DNA from: Crambe crambe
Lineage: Eukaryota; Porifera; Demospongiae; Poecilosclerida; Crambeidae
Assembly (NCBI GenBank): GCA_963924555.1
Contig: OZ004587.1
Span: 6,526,075 to 6,590,074 of the forward strand
Length of the DNA: 64,000 nucleotides
Direction of reading: 5' to 3'
Made by a program: the position numbers and the translations under genes. Numbering within the stretch: the first letter of the stretch is position 1; each line of letters opens with the position of its first letter. Below the pieces are notes generated by a model. The model had not been told where the DNA came from. It ran no database searches and saw nothing but the letters and a program-made list of their open reading frames with translations. Positions 1 to 63,650 of this stretch are shown in pieces.

Positions 1-2389
1 GTCAATTTGCATTTTACATTTGGACAGCCACTTGCAATATTCACTGTAATTACAACCGCAGCTAAGACATGAACTCTGCTTGCAACCAACTTGCAAAGCA
101 CTGTAAAACCAGTTGATGCAAACCTTTCGTTCTACTGAGTCACAAGTCTACATAGACCTGATGAGCACAGAGTGCTTGGTCTATAGGCTAGCAGTGGGAC
201 GCTTGCTGTAACCACAGGTTAGCACTTCTACAGGATACACTCGGTCAAAGGTCGAGACACAATCTGGTCTAATAACCACCTTCAAAATTTAACTTCTAGC
301 TACTAATAGCCAGAAGGAGCAGTACTGAGACAATAGGGAATTTAGTAAGCCACTGATCACTAGTAGGATTTTTTTGCAGGAAAGATCTGCTAAACTGGCC
401 GAGATTAGCTAGCTACTGTCGTATTTTCAATGAGACTGTTGTCGTGTCTACATGCAGTTGATTCTTTTGTTGCGGGAAGCCCCAATCATCCCATTCCCTT
501 AATGGAATCACCATGGTAAGCTGGGGGGCAGAAATCTTGCACAATGAAGTTCTGTCTGATCAATACTCTGCTGGCCATTAGGCCAGTGTTAATGACATTC
601 ATGCATATTTCTGGTCAGGATTTTTCCTCGCAACCATGTGGGGCGAGGGAGGGGGAAGATCCATTAGCTATACCATTAAAATCAATGTCAAAAAATGTCC
701 ATTTTACTGGCCACAAAATCATCACAAGTACAAGCACTTTAAGTCTGCAGCTGCTCAGCTGAGTGGCTGTATAATTAATTCAGGGCTGGCTGCTGTTATC
801 CGTGATGGCTACTTCTATATAATGATAGAGGTAGCACTCTTTCACCTCAAAGTGGCCCACCCAATATTGAATTGGATGAGCCAGCCAGCCCTTAATTATA
901 ATTAATTAATGTAATAAATGGCTTCTGGAGCAGTGCAATGTGGGCGGTTGACCAGAAACATGAATCCATTAACACTGGCCTAAAGTACATGAAGACTAAG
1001 TTGTTATTGTTGCAAGAGCACAATCTGAATCACTAACTCTCCTGGTCTGGCTCAGCTTGATACACAATAGCCATGCATATTAAATTCTTTTATCCAGTGC
1101 CCTTAACTGTGCCATATATGGACACATGTTATTAGCTATATACGTATGTTACCAACATGTAAGACATTAATAGTAGCACATGATGATGTAATAGGATAGG
1201 CTAGTAAAGCAGCTGTCTCAGTTCAATTTTGTTATCTTATGAGTCAAGATATAATATTACATTGGTAGCAGAGAATGGTTGTTGAAGCAGTAACAAGCTA
1301 TACAGATGGCCACCCACCGTCATATCAGCCTGCCTTCTTTTTTTGCAACTGGTGATGCAAATCTGTGGTTCAACCGCTCTGAGATTTGTAGCAGAGCCAA
1401 TGAATGGAATGTAGCTACACAAGCACTGAAATTACCACCTATAGCTACACACCATCTTCAAATGCAATGAAGCCCCAGAATAAAGATACAGTCTAGCTAG
1501 CTATGGTGACCATCCAAAGATCATCTCTTAATGGAGGTGGTTTGGTTTAAAGAGAGGTAGTACTACAGACTCTAATGGATTTCATAAACCCTTAATTCTG
1601 GTATAACTATGATTATCATCACGGGACACAAGTGAACAATTCAGTTGTTGGAGATCCTTTAGCTAATAGAGGTGCCTATCTTACTAGTGTCTGAAGAACA
1701 AGTCGATGCTATGAATATTGATCATACAGCCTTCCCTGTGTTACAAGGTGCACAGAGGTTCTGGGTGCATGACATCAGTATGGAGTGATCCATGCAGGGT
1801 AAGTACACTAATGCTAACCCTCAGCATTCTCTGAGGAGAATTATTGATTCGGCTTGTTCCAAGAGGAGAAATGTTCACTAACCATTAATGAAGAAATGCT
1901 TATAGCTAATTTTTAATTCATTTTGCTTGTTACTGTTTACTGATGTTATTTTGTTGCCCTATTTGAGCAGCTATGTTATTATTTATAGCAAGTTCAATTT
2001 TTTTTAATTAACAGGTGCTAGCTATATTTTCCTTATTTGTGCATTTGGGTCGTGTAGTCTTGACAGCTAGTATATAGCCAATTGCAATATGGAAAGAATT
2101 TGGATAGTAGATCCTTACTACTGAACTTCACCAAGTTCAAAGCAGTATATGATCTAGACATTAATTTTTTTTTTTTTTTTTTTAGTTCTTAGACATTTTT
2201 ACAACATACCTTGGCTTCTAAGTAAAATAGGTAGCTATAAACTTCATACTTGTAAAACAACTGATGACCCCTCCCCCTCCAACCCTCCTTATATACTAAG
2301 GAGTATCTTCTGCTAACATGAAACTTTCATCTAAGTCTCATTTATACCGTAAATTGATGTTGATTGGTCATGTTCAACAACAAAATTAA

Positions 2390-2850
2390 TTACATGAAAT
2401 TTAATTACCTTAAAAGCTAATTACAAGTAAGCTGTAACAATGAAACATCAAAATTGTAAACATGAATTATTATCTAATTACATGAAAGTTAATTACCTTG
2501 TATAGTGTAAAAGCTAATTACAAGTAACCTGTAACAAGGAAAATAAATTAACATGAAAATTGTAAACATGAATTATTATCTAATTACATGAAAGTTAATT
2601 ACCTTGTATAGTGTAAAAGCTAATTACAAGCAACTAACATGAAAATTGTAAACATGAATTATTATCTAATTACATGAAAGTTAATTACCTTGTATAGTGT
2701 AAAAGCTAATTACAAGCAACTAACATGAAAATTGTAAACATGAATTATTATCTAATTACATGAAAGTTAATTACCTTGTATAGTGTAAAAGCTGATTACA
2801 AGTAAACTGTAACAATTAACATGAAAATTGTAAACATGAATTATTCTCTA
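2390..2850. repeat. 86-bp tandem repeat
   Basis: A block containing CATGAATTATTATCTAATTA and TTACCTTGTATAGTGTAAAA recurs. The cleanest units run 2636-2721 and 2722-2807, and slightly longer or shorter copies lie on either side. Confidence 0.85.
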
Positions 2851-2874
2851 AGGTATCCATGCACTTGCCAATAC

Positions 2875-2994
2875 CAGAGCCTCCAACAATACTGGAAATT
2901 TAGGCAAATTCACTATATATACACAAATGGCTGAAAATATAGTGAAAATGAGACAATTTATACTGAAATCAAAGTTCACTGGTTGGAGGCACTG
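2875..2994. mobile_element. small inverted-repeat (MITE-like) element, copy 1
   Basis: The element begins CAGAGCCTCCAAC and ends GGTTGGAGGCACTG, so its ends are near-perfect inverted repeats. Two related elements, about 175 bp long, lie in introns of the giant gene at 26985-27161 and 45852-46026. It has no coding capacity. Confidence 0.6.
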
Positions 2995-3564
2995 CAATAC
3001 TCACATAACTGTGGTAACATCCAAGCCCAATAAAGTAAGGCCATGCATGGCTTCTCATTAGCTAGCTACTATAAAACAAGAGTATAAGACTCTAATTAAA
3101 GCCACACCAATTGATGCATGGCTACAGGCAACATTTGCTTGTGCTATTCAGTTAGTTGGGAAGGCAAGTAGCAGGTTGCTGCCTTAACTGCTTGGCTAGC
3201 ACTTGGCAAGGTAAAAATTAATAGCTAGTAATTATTTTAGATGGAGAAATAAAGAACTTAGCTAGTGATCATAGTTGGGACCAGCTGTTTGTAGATTCTA
3301 CAAAGTATAGCGTTGCATTCCAAAGTGTCCTGTTGTTAGAATTATTCTAGTATTGTACATATAGCTATCCTCATCAAAGGGTCCTTTCTTCCAACGCTGT
3401 AAATTCTTCTCCACTAGCTATATACTCAAAATGTATATTATGTTTTTTGATTCCAATAGGTACAACATCCTATAAAGACAAGGAGAACTGCAAGTCGTTT
3501 GGTGACTGGAGTCCCATCCAGGACGGTCTTTTAACATAGCAAGTAGGAGCATTTTGACCAGACG

Positions 3565-54714
<51,150 letters not shown>

Positions 54715-54739
54715 TTGAAGTCTGCTACATACAGTGTAA

Positions 54740-54745
54740 AATAAA
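54740..54745 (+). promoter_or_regulatory. polyadenylation signal AATAAA
   Basis: Canonical hexamer 26 nt after the stop codon, in an AT-rich 3' UTR. It is the only AATAAA close to the stop. Confidence 0.6.
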
Positions 54746-55418
54746 TATATATTATTTTTATAACAACTCTTTCACTAGCTAACTCTCTTGATATGTAGAG
54801 TAAACATATGACTATTCAACAGTACTTAGCATTTAATTTTAGCTTTATCTGTCTAGAGATTTGATGTTACAATATCAATCACAGAAGCATAATTGGTCAT
54901 TTATTATGTTAATTTGTATCCTTTTTCAAAGCATTCTGGACAAAGCTATCGTTCATCTGATGTCTTGATTATGTAACCATCTCAATTCAAAAACCAACTG
55001 GTAGAGTTGATTTTTAATATTGTGAAATAACTTTGGTCAAGAATTCAGAAAGCTAGACCAATAATCAAAAATACCTATAACTAGTTGAATTAAACTTTGT
55101 TGGGATGCAGTGCAGAAAGAGATGTGGCCTATATCTGCAGGGGTGTGGCCTTGTATTCTATTGAGAAAATTACTTTTAAAAGTTAATCAATTTCTGACAT
55201 AGAACAGAACATTCAATATTAATTTTGACCGGAAAAAATCTGATTATCAAAAGATTTGAAGGGAGCACATGAGCATTAAAACTAAAAAATATATTTATGA
55301 AGAGAATACACATCAAGATTAAGAACTATTACACATAATTAGAGCTACAATACTATAGCTAAGGTTATGCAGAGCATTCTAGCACTATTATCACTGAAAC
55401 TCTTGATTTTATAGATAG
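54746..55418. other. region between convergent genes
   Basis: AT-rich sequence between the 3' ends of the giant gene and the minus-strand coiled-coil gene. It should hold both 3' UTR ends. TTTATT at 54900-54905 is a possible minus-strand AATAAA, about 515 nt beyond that gene's stop. Nothing else was recognised. Confidence 0.5.
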
Positions 55419-58400
55419 CTACTTGGAGTGGGAGCCGAGTTCTTTCTTCATGGCTTCAGTGACGTGAGGCTGTTCCTTCCCTTCCGTCAGTTCCTTGATT
55501 CGTTCATTCTTCTCTTTCTAGAGGATTATTAGAAGTAAGAAGTGATATGCATGTGCAGTGAAGCCTGCTTACTGTTATCAGTATGGTCCAGGAGGACCCT
55601 CCACGAAAAGGACAACCTCCTGCTAAAAGACGCTCTTTTGGGGCCCCTTTCCCATAGCATTTAGTACAGTTTTAACCTCTGAGAAAAGGATAACCTCTCT
55701 AAAAAGGACAAAGTGGTTGATCCCAAAGTGTCCCTTACTTGGAGGTTCCAATATTACTTAATAGGGAGCTGGTCTCTTTAGGGAGGTCGTTGCTGTTGGG
55801 ACATGGTGGAGTGGTCTTTATTATAGAGGTGGTCTCATTACAGGGTGGTCTGATTAGACTGTAGCTGGAATAGGTGCTGTTGGGACATGGTGGAGTGGTC
55901 TTAATAGAGAGGTGGTCTCATTACAGGGTGGTCTGATTAGACTGTAGCTGGAATAGGTGCTGTTGGGACATGGTGGAGTGGTCTTGATAGAGAGGTGGTC
56001 TCATTACAGGGTGGTCTGATTAGACAGGTAGGTGCTGTTGGGACATGGTGGAGTGGCCTTAAATGTGGTCTCATTACAGGGTGGTCTGATTAGACAGGTA
56101 AGGTTAGTTTACACATCTCACATCCATTGCTTGATCCACTCTCATTTGGTTGACTTTCCGAACAGTCTCCTCCTGTACGCGCGCTTTGACCTCTGCCTGA
56201 ATATAGTCCTGTTGGGTGGAGTCCACCAAGTCCTTGACTTTCTGGACATTGGCACGGCGATTTATGGCCTCCAGCATGTCAGCCTTGGCATCAGTCATGT
56301 CCGGGCTAGTTCCTTCACTAACACGTCTGAAAGAGAAAAAGGATGGATTAATGATAAAGTAGATATCAAAATTTAATATTTCTTGATACTATTAGCTCTC
56401 CATAGTCCTAGACCTAGCCTTGGGGCTGAAATTTGGTGTGGAGATAGTCCAACCATTATAGAACACACGACAGAAGTTTAAGCCAAATGGCATACTTTAG
56501 CTCTCCATAACTCATGATTACTAGTAGCCTTGGGGCTGAAATTTGGTGTAGAGATAGAACACACGACAGAAGTTTAAGCCAAATGGCATACTTTAGCTCT
56601 CCATAACTCATGATTACTAGTAGCCTTGGGACTGAAATTTGGTGTGGAGATAGTCCAACCATTATAGAACACATGACAGGAGTTTAATTAAGCCAAATGG
56701 CATACTTTAGCTCTCCATAACTCATGATTACTAGTAGCCTTGGGACTGAAATTTGGTGTGGAGATAGTCCAATCATTATAGAACACATGACAGAAATGTA
56801 TGCTACTACTACTATGTATCTTGATTGGATTTGGCCCTACCTTTTCTGTTCTTCATTCATGGCAGCAATGGCCTCTTTCTGAGCGGCTTTCCTGAGCAGC
56901 TGCTCCTGAAATTGTGCCTTGGCTTCTTCCAATACTTCTTGGGACACAGTTCCTTCGATAGGCTACATAAAAGAAAAAAAATTCAATCACCCCTGAAATG
57001 AGGACACCTCTCTAATCAGGACACTTTTCTTTCTCCCATTGCAATATAGTTGAAATGAGCTCTTATCAAGACACTCCCATTGCACTCCAGAAATGAGGAT
57101 ATCACTAGTGTCTGTGTTAAGTATTATGTACCTTTAGTGGTTTATGAGTGGCCAAAAGTTCCTTCTGGACGTCAATCATCTTGTGAGCAATGGTCACCCT
57201 TCGCTGGATCTCTTCCTCACTCAAGTTCTCCACTCTTCTCGTCTTTTCCTCCTCCATTTGCAAGTCAGCAGTCTTTTTCCCTACCTTCAGTAAATAAACG
57301 AACAAACAACAAAATAAACAATAACACAAACAAATAAACAAACAACAAGATAAACAATAACACAAACAAACAACAAAATAAACAATAACACAAACAAATA
57401 AACAATACAAACAAATAAACAAACAAACAAACAAGTATTGCAATCTATTACTGAGGAGAGGGCCCAAGGTTGTTTTTTTTTGGGGGGGGGGGGGGGGGGG
57501 GGGGGGGACTTACTGAGTGGATCAACTCTTCCTGCACGACATTCTTCCGTCCTTCCATGATGCGCCTTTCCTGTTCCAATTTCACTCCCTCAGCCGCCTG
57601 AAGGAATTATCCAATGTTAGTATTCTACTTAGTAATCTTACATAGTGAATGTATGTTAGTATACATAGTATAGTGTTAGTATCCAATGCTAGTATCCAAT
57701 GTTAGCATTCTACTTAGTAATCTTACATAGTGAATGTATGTTAGTATTCTACCTAGCAATCTTACATAGTATAGTGTTAGTATCCAATGCTAGTATTCTA
57801 CTTAGTAATCTTATATATTATAGATTTAGTAATTTTACATAGCCAATGTTAGTATTCTACTTAGTAATCTGTAATGTGTATTCATTGAGCATGCTTCACA
57901 ATAGTATACCTTCATTTTGCTGAGGGTCTTGAGAAGGTCTTCTTGAACAGTTACCAGTTTGTTGTAGGTCCTTTTGCGCTCCTCACTGTACTCTTCCTTG
58001 GCTTCTTCAATTCTTCGCTTTCTCTCATCCTCTGCAGCTTTATCAGCCTAAAGAAAAAAAGTCCGAAAAAATCACATGATTAATTACCAAAAAGCTTACT
58101 ACAGTGGAGTGAACTCTCTATGTTCTATACAAAAAACAACCCTATAAGGAATGTTTTTCAAGGAACCAAACCATACTGCAAATACAAATTGATTACACGA
58201 AGTGAGGTGACCTCACCATGTGTGTTTTTAAGTTTTGTATCCATGAGGAAGGCCTGAGCATCAGGCCGAAACATCAGATGTTTTTTGATATGAATTTTTA
58301 AGCTAGTATCTAGAGAAATTATATTTTTTTTCATGATTATACGAACCTCTTTTATTGCAGATTTACGAAGAAGCTCGTCATGGACAGCATGTTTCTTCTC

Positions 58401-58445
58401 CTCGGTGATTCTCTGAGCCTGCTCCAGTTCAGCCTCTGCCTTCAC
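55419..58445 (-). CDS. stathmin-like coiled-coil repeat protein, 3' part (seven exons, 5' end not found)
   Basis: In transcript order the exons are 58347-58445, 57910-58047, 57514-57597, 57132-57284, 56841-56962, 56122-56326 and 55419-55517 (stop TAG at 55419-55421). All have GT..AG sites and join without a stop. Introns are phase 0 except 56327-56840, which is phase 2. The visible 299 residues are rich in E, K, R, Q and A with heptad-like spacing and no hydrophobic segment, so a cytosolic coiled coil is expected. Segments such as L-S-E-E-E-I-Q-R-R-V, L-E-Q-A-Q-R-I-T-E-E-K-K-H and the tail K-E-K-N-E-R-I-K-E-L resemble stathmin, a tubulin-binding protein, suggesting several stathmin-like repeats. 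A generic coiled-coil protein is the alternative. The first exon here starts in frame right after an acceptor, so at least one exon lies upstream. Confidence 0.75.
55555..56103 (-). repeat. dispersed GGTGGTCT repeat cluster in the last intron of the coiled-coil gene
   Basis: Four tandem, slightly different copies of GGACATGGTGGAGTGGTCTT followed by AGGTGGTCTCATTACAGGGT and GGTCTGATTAGAC. This is the reverse complement of the repeat at 53996-54215. The left part (55555-55750) carries the related AGGACAACCTC-type motif. Confidence 0.85.
56395..56800. repeat. tandem repeat of about 100-120 bp, related to 20485-20935
   Basis: Four copies of ACTAGTAGCCTTGGGRCTGA plus GGTGTGGAGATAGTCCAACC and GAACACAYGACAG, in an intron of the minus-strand gene. 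They share most of the unit found in intron 31 of the giant gene. Confidence 0.85.
57290..57440. repeat. AAACAAATAAAC low-complexity tract
   Basis: Repeated AACAAACAACAAAATAAACA motifs in the intron between 57284 and 57514. They account for the long open frame there. Confidence 0.9.
57482..57507 (+). repeat. poly-G tract at the donor of minus-strand exon 57514-57597
   Basis: 26 G on the plus strand, directly next to the minus-strand donor GTAAGT (57508-57513), so the pre-mRNA would read GTAAGT followed by poly-C. Confidence 0.95.
57610..57890. repeat. degenerate tandem repeat in a minus-strand gene intron
   Basis: ATTCTACTTAGTAATCTTAC, GTATCCAATGYTAGTAT and ATAGTGAATGTATGTTAGTA recur several times each between 57610 and 57890. 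Confidence 0.8.
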
Positions 58446-59327
58446 CTAAAGATACATTATTGGTTAATAAGGAAGGTGGTCTCTAAATAAATAGGAGATG
58501 GTCTCTAAATAAGAGAGTTAAGGAGGTGGTCTCTTAATAAAGGCGGTTCATTGTGGCAGATTGTCATTAGAGGGTGGTCGATTAGATAGGTCAGATAATG
58601 AGGGAGGTCACACCCCAATTTTTTTGCCAAAAAAACAACAACAACATAAACAAACAAAAACCACCCCATCCCCCTATCCGCAGGGCTCACAACAACAACA
58701 GTCAGTCACAGGACATTTTACGGTCAATTTCTTCATTTGTCTGGTCATTTTCTGCTTTTGTCTGACCAATTTATTCTATCATAGCTATACATTTAAAACT
58801 GCTATTAGGTAATCATGTCCAGACAATAATAGAGTGTTGTTGTGAGCCCTGTCCATCCTTGCAGTGAGGACTTGCAAATGTATGTGGTGGGCTAGCAACT
58901 ACCATCCACCATCCGTGTCATTAGACATCCTGGTGCATCCGTTCACATAAAGACATGGCATAGGTGTGTTACGCTGCAATTGTTCATCATGTGAAGCATT
59001 TTCCTTATTGATTGACTATTATGGTTTCAACATTGCAATAGGTTTAGTGCAATGCAATTATCGTGTACCCATTATGAACTACAGGGAGAATGTGTTATTA
59101 ACCAGCACAATTGCCTTAGATCTATCACTGTGACGATGGAACTAGGTAGCCTTAATAGAGTAGCTGGAATAGACATGGTGGAGTGGTCTTCAGCTGGAAT
59201 AGGTGCTGTTGGGGACATGGTGGAGTGGCCCTTAATAGAGAGGTGGTCTCATTACAGGGTGGTCTGATTAGACAGGTTTTTGGAGAGAAATGCATGCATG
59301 CATAGTATCAGGTGAGATGAAGGCAGT

Positions 59328-59362
<35 letters not shown>
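59328..59362 (+). repeat. poly-G tract, 35 bp
   Basis: An uninterrupted run of G on the plus strand. Confidence 0.95.
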
Positions 59363-59363
<1 letters not shown>

Positions 59364-59975
59364 GTGACACACACCATGCAGGCTTTAATGAATAATTTTG
59401 TAATCTGTGAAAGAGTTGAAAGAGCTTCCTTTGGCAGAGGTGCAAAGTGAATCAACAGGATTGTAGGAGCCTGAAATGAGGACACCTCCTTTTTCCTGGC
59501 GTGGGTAGCACATACTAACAGAGGCTTGTACATCCAGGGATTTCACAATTTCCGATCGATTGGCAAATTATTAAACAGAAGCTGGTGTTTAATGACATGC
59601 ATGATTGTGAATTTCAAAGCTGAGAAAACTATACTGAAGAGTGTTAAATGGAATGGTTTTTTTTCCCCTCCCACTCAGAGAGTCCAACATTGAGGGTTTG
59701 GCATTCTCGATTGTTGTCATTTTGTGGCAACCCACTAACAACTGGCAGTGTGCCATGCCATTCAGGGCAATTTTGTGGGTGACTGTGTCAACCAAAGACA
59801 CTTAATTAGGATCAGTCAATAACATTGCTCCTGGATAGTATGTAGGTGGGAGATTTTGCAACCTGCCAAGGATTCCATAATGGGGGAGACTCCTTCAATT
59901 ATCCCCATTGATTAGTGGCAGGCAGTGCTCAGATGGGGAGATTCCTCCAATTACCTTCATTGATTAAAGGTTATA

Positions 59976-60152
59976 ATCGAAAATTAATGGGGAGATTCCT
60001 TCAATTAGCACCACTGATAAATGGGGAGATTCCTTCAATTAGCACCACTGATAAATGGGGAGATTCCTTCAATTAGCACCACTGATAAATGGGGAGATTC
60101 CTTCAATTAGCACCACTGATAAATGGGGAGATTCCTTCAATTAGCACCACTG
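59976..60152. repeat. 34-bp tandem repeat
   Basis: About five copies of AATGGGGAGATTCCTTCAAT followed by TAGCACCACTGATA. A more diverged copy precedes at 59935-59970. Confidence 0.9.
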
Positions 60153-60529
60153 ATTAATGGTTGGGTACATTATAGTGATCCTCCTTCAATTACAATCCTG
60201 ATCAAATACTGGATTAAATGCTTTTCCTTTTCTTGGTGTTTGCAAATCAAGTTATTGTACAATTAATTCATTGAACAATTCCAACACCTTCCATTTAGAG
60301 GTTGACCAATTATAACACATACCACAAGACAGGAGCCAGGCAAGCTCAGCTGAAGGCTTCATCAATCTATGCCTTTATGTCAGCCTCTCTGCAAAGTTCA
60401 GATATATTCATCACAAGCTGCACTAAGGTTTGAGAATTTCATTTATCAAGCCTTCATTGTCTGCAAAGCATTATGTATTTCAGCCTCTCAGGTATGCATC
60501 AAAAGAAATTATAGGGACTCAAAAGGGGG

Positions 60530-60720
60530 TCTTGAACTCTTATCCTGTGTTCTATAATGGTTGGACTATCTCCACACCAAATTTCAGCACCAAGGATACT
60601 AGTAATCATGAGATACGCATGGAAAGCTAAAGCATGCCATTTGGCCTAGACTTCTGTCATGCGTTTTATAATGATTGGACTATCTCCACAAAAGACCCAA
60701 GGGTACTAATAATGGAGAAT
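60530..60720. repeat. inverted copy of the 102-bp repeat family
   Basis: CTATAATGGTTGGACTATCT followed by CCACACCAAATTTCAGC is the reverse complement of the unit at 56395-56800. A second partial copy starts near 60655. Confidence 0.75.
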
Positions 60721-61913
60721 GACAATATTCTGATTTCTACCTGGCTGGGGGGACTACCACATGGAAATAAGGAAATATGAAGGTGTTCAAAGGCTGGCAA
60801 TTAATACTATATAAGGTCGAAATGGAGTTACCAACAATGCTGGCATGGTGATGAAACTGCACAAAATTACTTTAAAAGGTCAATTCAGGAACCAAGGCCT
60901 AATAAGTGCATTAGTTGCATTGAGATGTTAATTGATAAAAAAATTAAATTAAATTTAAAAAAAACTAACCTTTTTCTTTATCTGGTACTAATGAGGGGAG
61001 ATTCCAAATTTTGACCATGATAATATTCATGGGAGGTTCTCAGTGCACTGTCGGGCCACCAGCTTAAATAGAGAGGTGATCTCTATAGGGAGGGTTGGAG
61101 TGGTCTTAATTAATAGAGAGGTGGTCTGATTAGACAGGTTTCACTGTTGGGACATGGTGGAGTGTGGCCTTAATAGAGAGGTGGTCTCATTACAGGGTGG
61201 TCTGATTACACAGGTTGCCTACTTGGATAACAACACACTATCGACTGCTACATGACATGACGAGTGAAATTACTAAACTACAACACATAGTCCTCCCCGA
61301 ATGTTCACTTCCATGTCATACAAGTGAAATGAACACTCCAGGTACACCATGTGGCCAGTTCCAAGTCAAAATCAAACAACACTCATCTTGGGCCACACTG
61401 TAATGTTATGATTGCTGGATAAAAAAAAAAAATAATAACTGAAAAAATAAAGAACACTTTGGTGGTAATACTAACTGTAAATATTGCATTACTTACATAC
61501 ATTATCAACAGTCCATTGGTTTGATGGCCAGCTCATGCTCTATGATTTGTTCCTGTAATTACCCGGGAAATCTCATGTTCAAGGATTGTTTCCCCGTAAT
61601 GGCCGGGAAATCTCATGCTTTACTATATCTTCCCATTATGAGGCTGTGCCACACTAGCTGGGAAAATTTTTCTTGGTTGTGCTCAAGTGTTGACGAACTA
61701 CGTACGAGCAAATCTATCCCCATAGCAACTAATAACCAACCCCACTCCACTAAATTATGACAGAGAGATAAAATCAGTCACCAGTTCTTGCGATAATAAC
61801 ACAATTATTCAAAAGTGTGGACAGACTACACAGCAAACACTTCCATAAACACAACAGGAGTGGATAACTTTAGTCATAGAAATCACCGGGATATTGTATA
61901 ATTGTATAACAGG

Positions 61914-62000
61914 CCTCTCTCTCTCTCTCTCCCTCTCTCTCTCTCCCTCTCCCTCTCTCTCTCTCTCTCTCCCTCTCTCTCTCTCTCTCCCTCTCCCTCT

Positions 62001-62031
<31 letters not shown>

Positions 62032-62042
62032 CCTCTCCCTCC

Positions 62043-62118
<76 letters not shown>
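61914..62118. repeat. CT-rich/(CT)n microsatellite
   Basis: CTCTCCCTCTC variants followed by about 70 bp of pure (CT)n, intergenic. Confidence 0.95.
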
Positions 62119-62120
<2 letters not shown>

Positions 62121-62594
62121 GATACTAGCTCTCCCCCTCCTAAGATATTGCTGTACATGATATTCAACAGGACTATAATAATTTAGGTTTTTGAAAGAAT
62201 TGAATTTCTAATGGTTGGCAGCTTGTGTACGTATTTCTCACTCCACACTAATATAGTTGACACCTCCACATTCTGAAATGCAAACAGGCATAATTATGCA
62301 AGGTGTGTCTAACTTGAACTTTGTACCTCATAATGAATTACAAGGCTATATATGTATGTAGCACTGCTAGTAAGATTCCACAGTGACAGTGGAAACTTCT
62401 ATAGTGAACACTTTGAGACCAGCTAAGTTATTTTTTCCTAAATAGAAAGGTTTCCAGGGAGGTGTTGTTTTTTTTTTTGTACTGCTGTCCCGAAATAGAG
62501 AGTTTACTAAGAGAGGTTTCACAGTACAAGGCTGTACCAAGAGAGCAAAAAGTGTGGGAAATGTCCCTAATAGGAAAGTATTTCATACTGAATC

Positions 62595-62760
62595 TAGGTA
62601 GGGCTAGGGCTAGGGCTAGGGCTAGGGCTAGAGTTCACTAAGAGAGGTTCCATTGTACAAGGCTGTAGAGGATGCCACAACTAAGAGAGTGGGAAATGTC
62701 CCTAATAGGGCTATTTCATCAATCTAGGGCTAGGGCTAGGGGTAGGGGTAGGGGTTAGAG
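62595..62760. repeat. GGGCTA hexamer clusters
   Basis: Two short runs of TAGGGC hexamers (62602-62632 and 62724-62757, the second partly TAGGGG), each followed by GAGTTCAC, AAGAGAGGTTCC and TGTACAAGGCTGTA. The whole segment is a tandem duplication of about 130 bp. Confidence 0.8.
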
Positions 62761-62884
62761 TTCACAAAGAGAGGTTCCACTGTACAAGGCTGTAGAGGAT
62801 TCCACAACTAAGAGAGCAAGAAGAGTGGAAAAAATGTCCTTCATAGATATTATTGTTGTTGTTGTTTTTAATATTGTATCCTGA

Positions 62885-63048
<164 letters not shown>

Positions 63049-63414
63049 ACTAGTGGTTCCACAGTACAAAACTGTAGCACTGCTAACAGCATTGATATGC
63101 TCAGAGAGAGAAGAAATGTAGCAAGCAAATGTAGATGTAGTCACATGAAATAGGAGCAGTGTTTGTGTCCAAGTTGTGTTGTACCAGACAAGACAAGTAC
63201 ACTACAGAACCAAGCCATAAAAGGATTGGAGCCATAATTTATGACACTTAAGTTTAAAATTATACATTCACTAAGGTCTTTTTCATTCTTTATAACTGGT
63301 ACAACTTTGGGTGATCAGCTCTCTGCTGGCGTTTTAGATATGAAATTTGGTCAAGAATTGAGAAAATTAGAGAATGATCAAGGGATCAAGTAGCTCACCT
63401 GTAGAAAATTATGA

Positions 63415-63650
63415 TTGGACCCACTATTAAGCCATAGAATACTGTGATTAGATCTGCATTAACCCATAGAATACTATGATTGGACCTATACAATGCTATG
63501 ATTGGACCTATAGGATACTATGATTGGATCTATAGGATACTATGATTGGACCTATAGGATACTATGATTGGACCTATAGGATACTATGATTGGACCTATA
63601 GGCTATAGAATACTATGATTGGACCAGCATTAATACTATAATTGGACCAG
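63415..63650. repeat. 22-bp tandem repeat
   Basis: About six regular copies of ATACTATGATTGGACCTATA plus GG, flanked by variants with GACCAGCATTA. Confidence 0.9.

Larger units (their letters stand above)
1..3564. other. 5' flank, no gene recognised
   Basis: I found no coding exon with plausible splice sites or a recognisable protein in this stretch. It is AT-rich and contains an 86-bp tandem repeat (about 2390-2850), one copy of a small inverted-repeat element (2875-2994), a T-run near 2165 and many TAGCTA-type strings. The last part must carry the 5' UTR and promoter of the giant gene starting at 3565, but I could not place a transcription start. Confidence 0.6.

Noticed and set aside
57117-57467. 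Cys/Leu/Phe-rich N-terminal extension (C-L-F-V-C-L type) of the minus-strand exon at 57132-57284
   Set aside because: It is translated AAACAAATAAAC intron repeat; the acceptor at 57285-57286 marks the true exon edge.
59252-59533. Possible minus-strand exon (A-P-T-I-L-L-I-H-F-A-P-L-P-K-E-A) with acceptor- and donor-like ends as the missing 5' exon of the coiled-coil gene
   Set aside because: The sequence is not coiled-coil-like, its donor leads directly into a poly-C run, and nothing links it to the exon at 58445.
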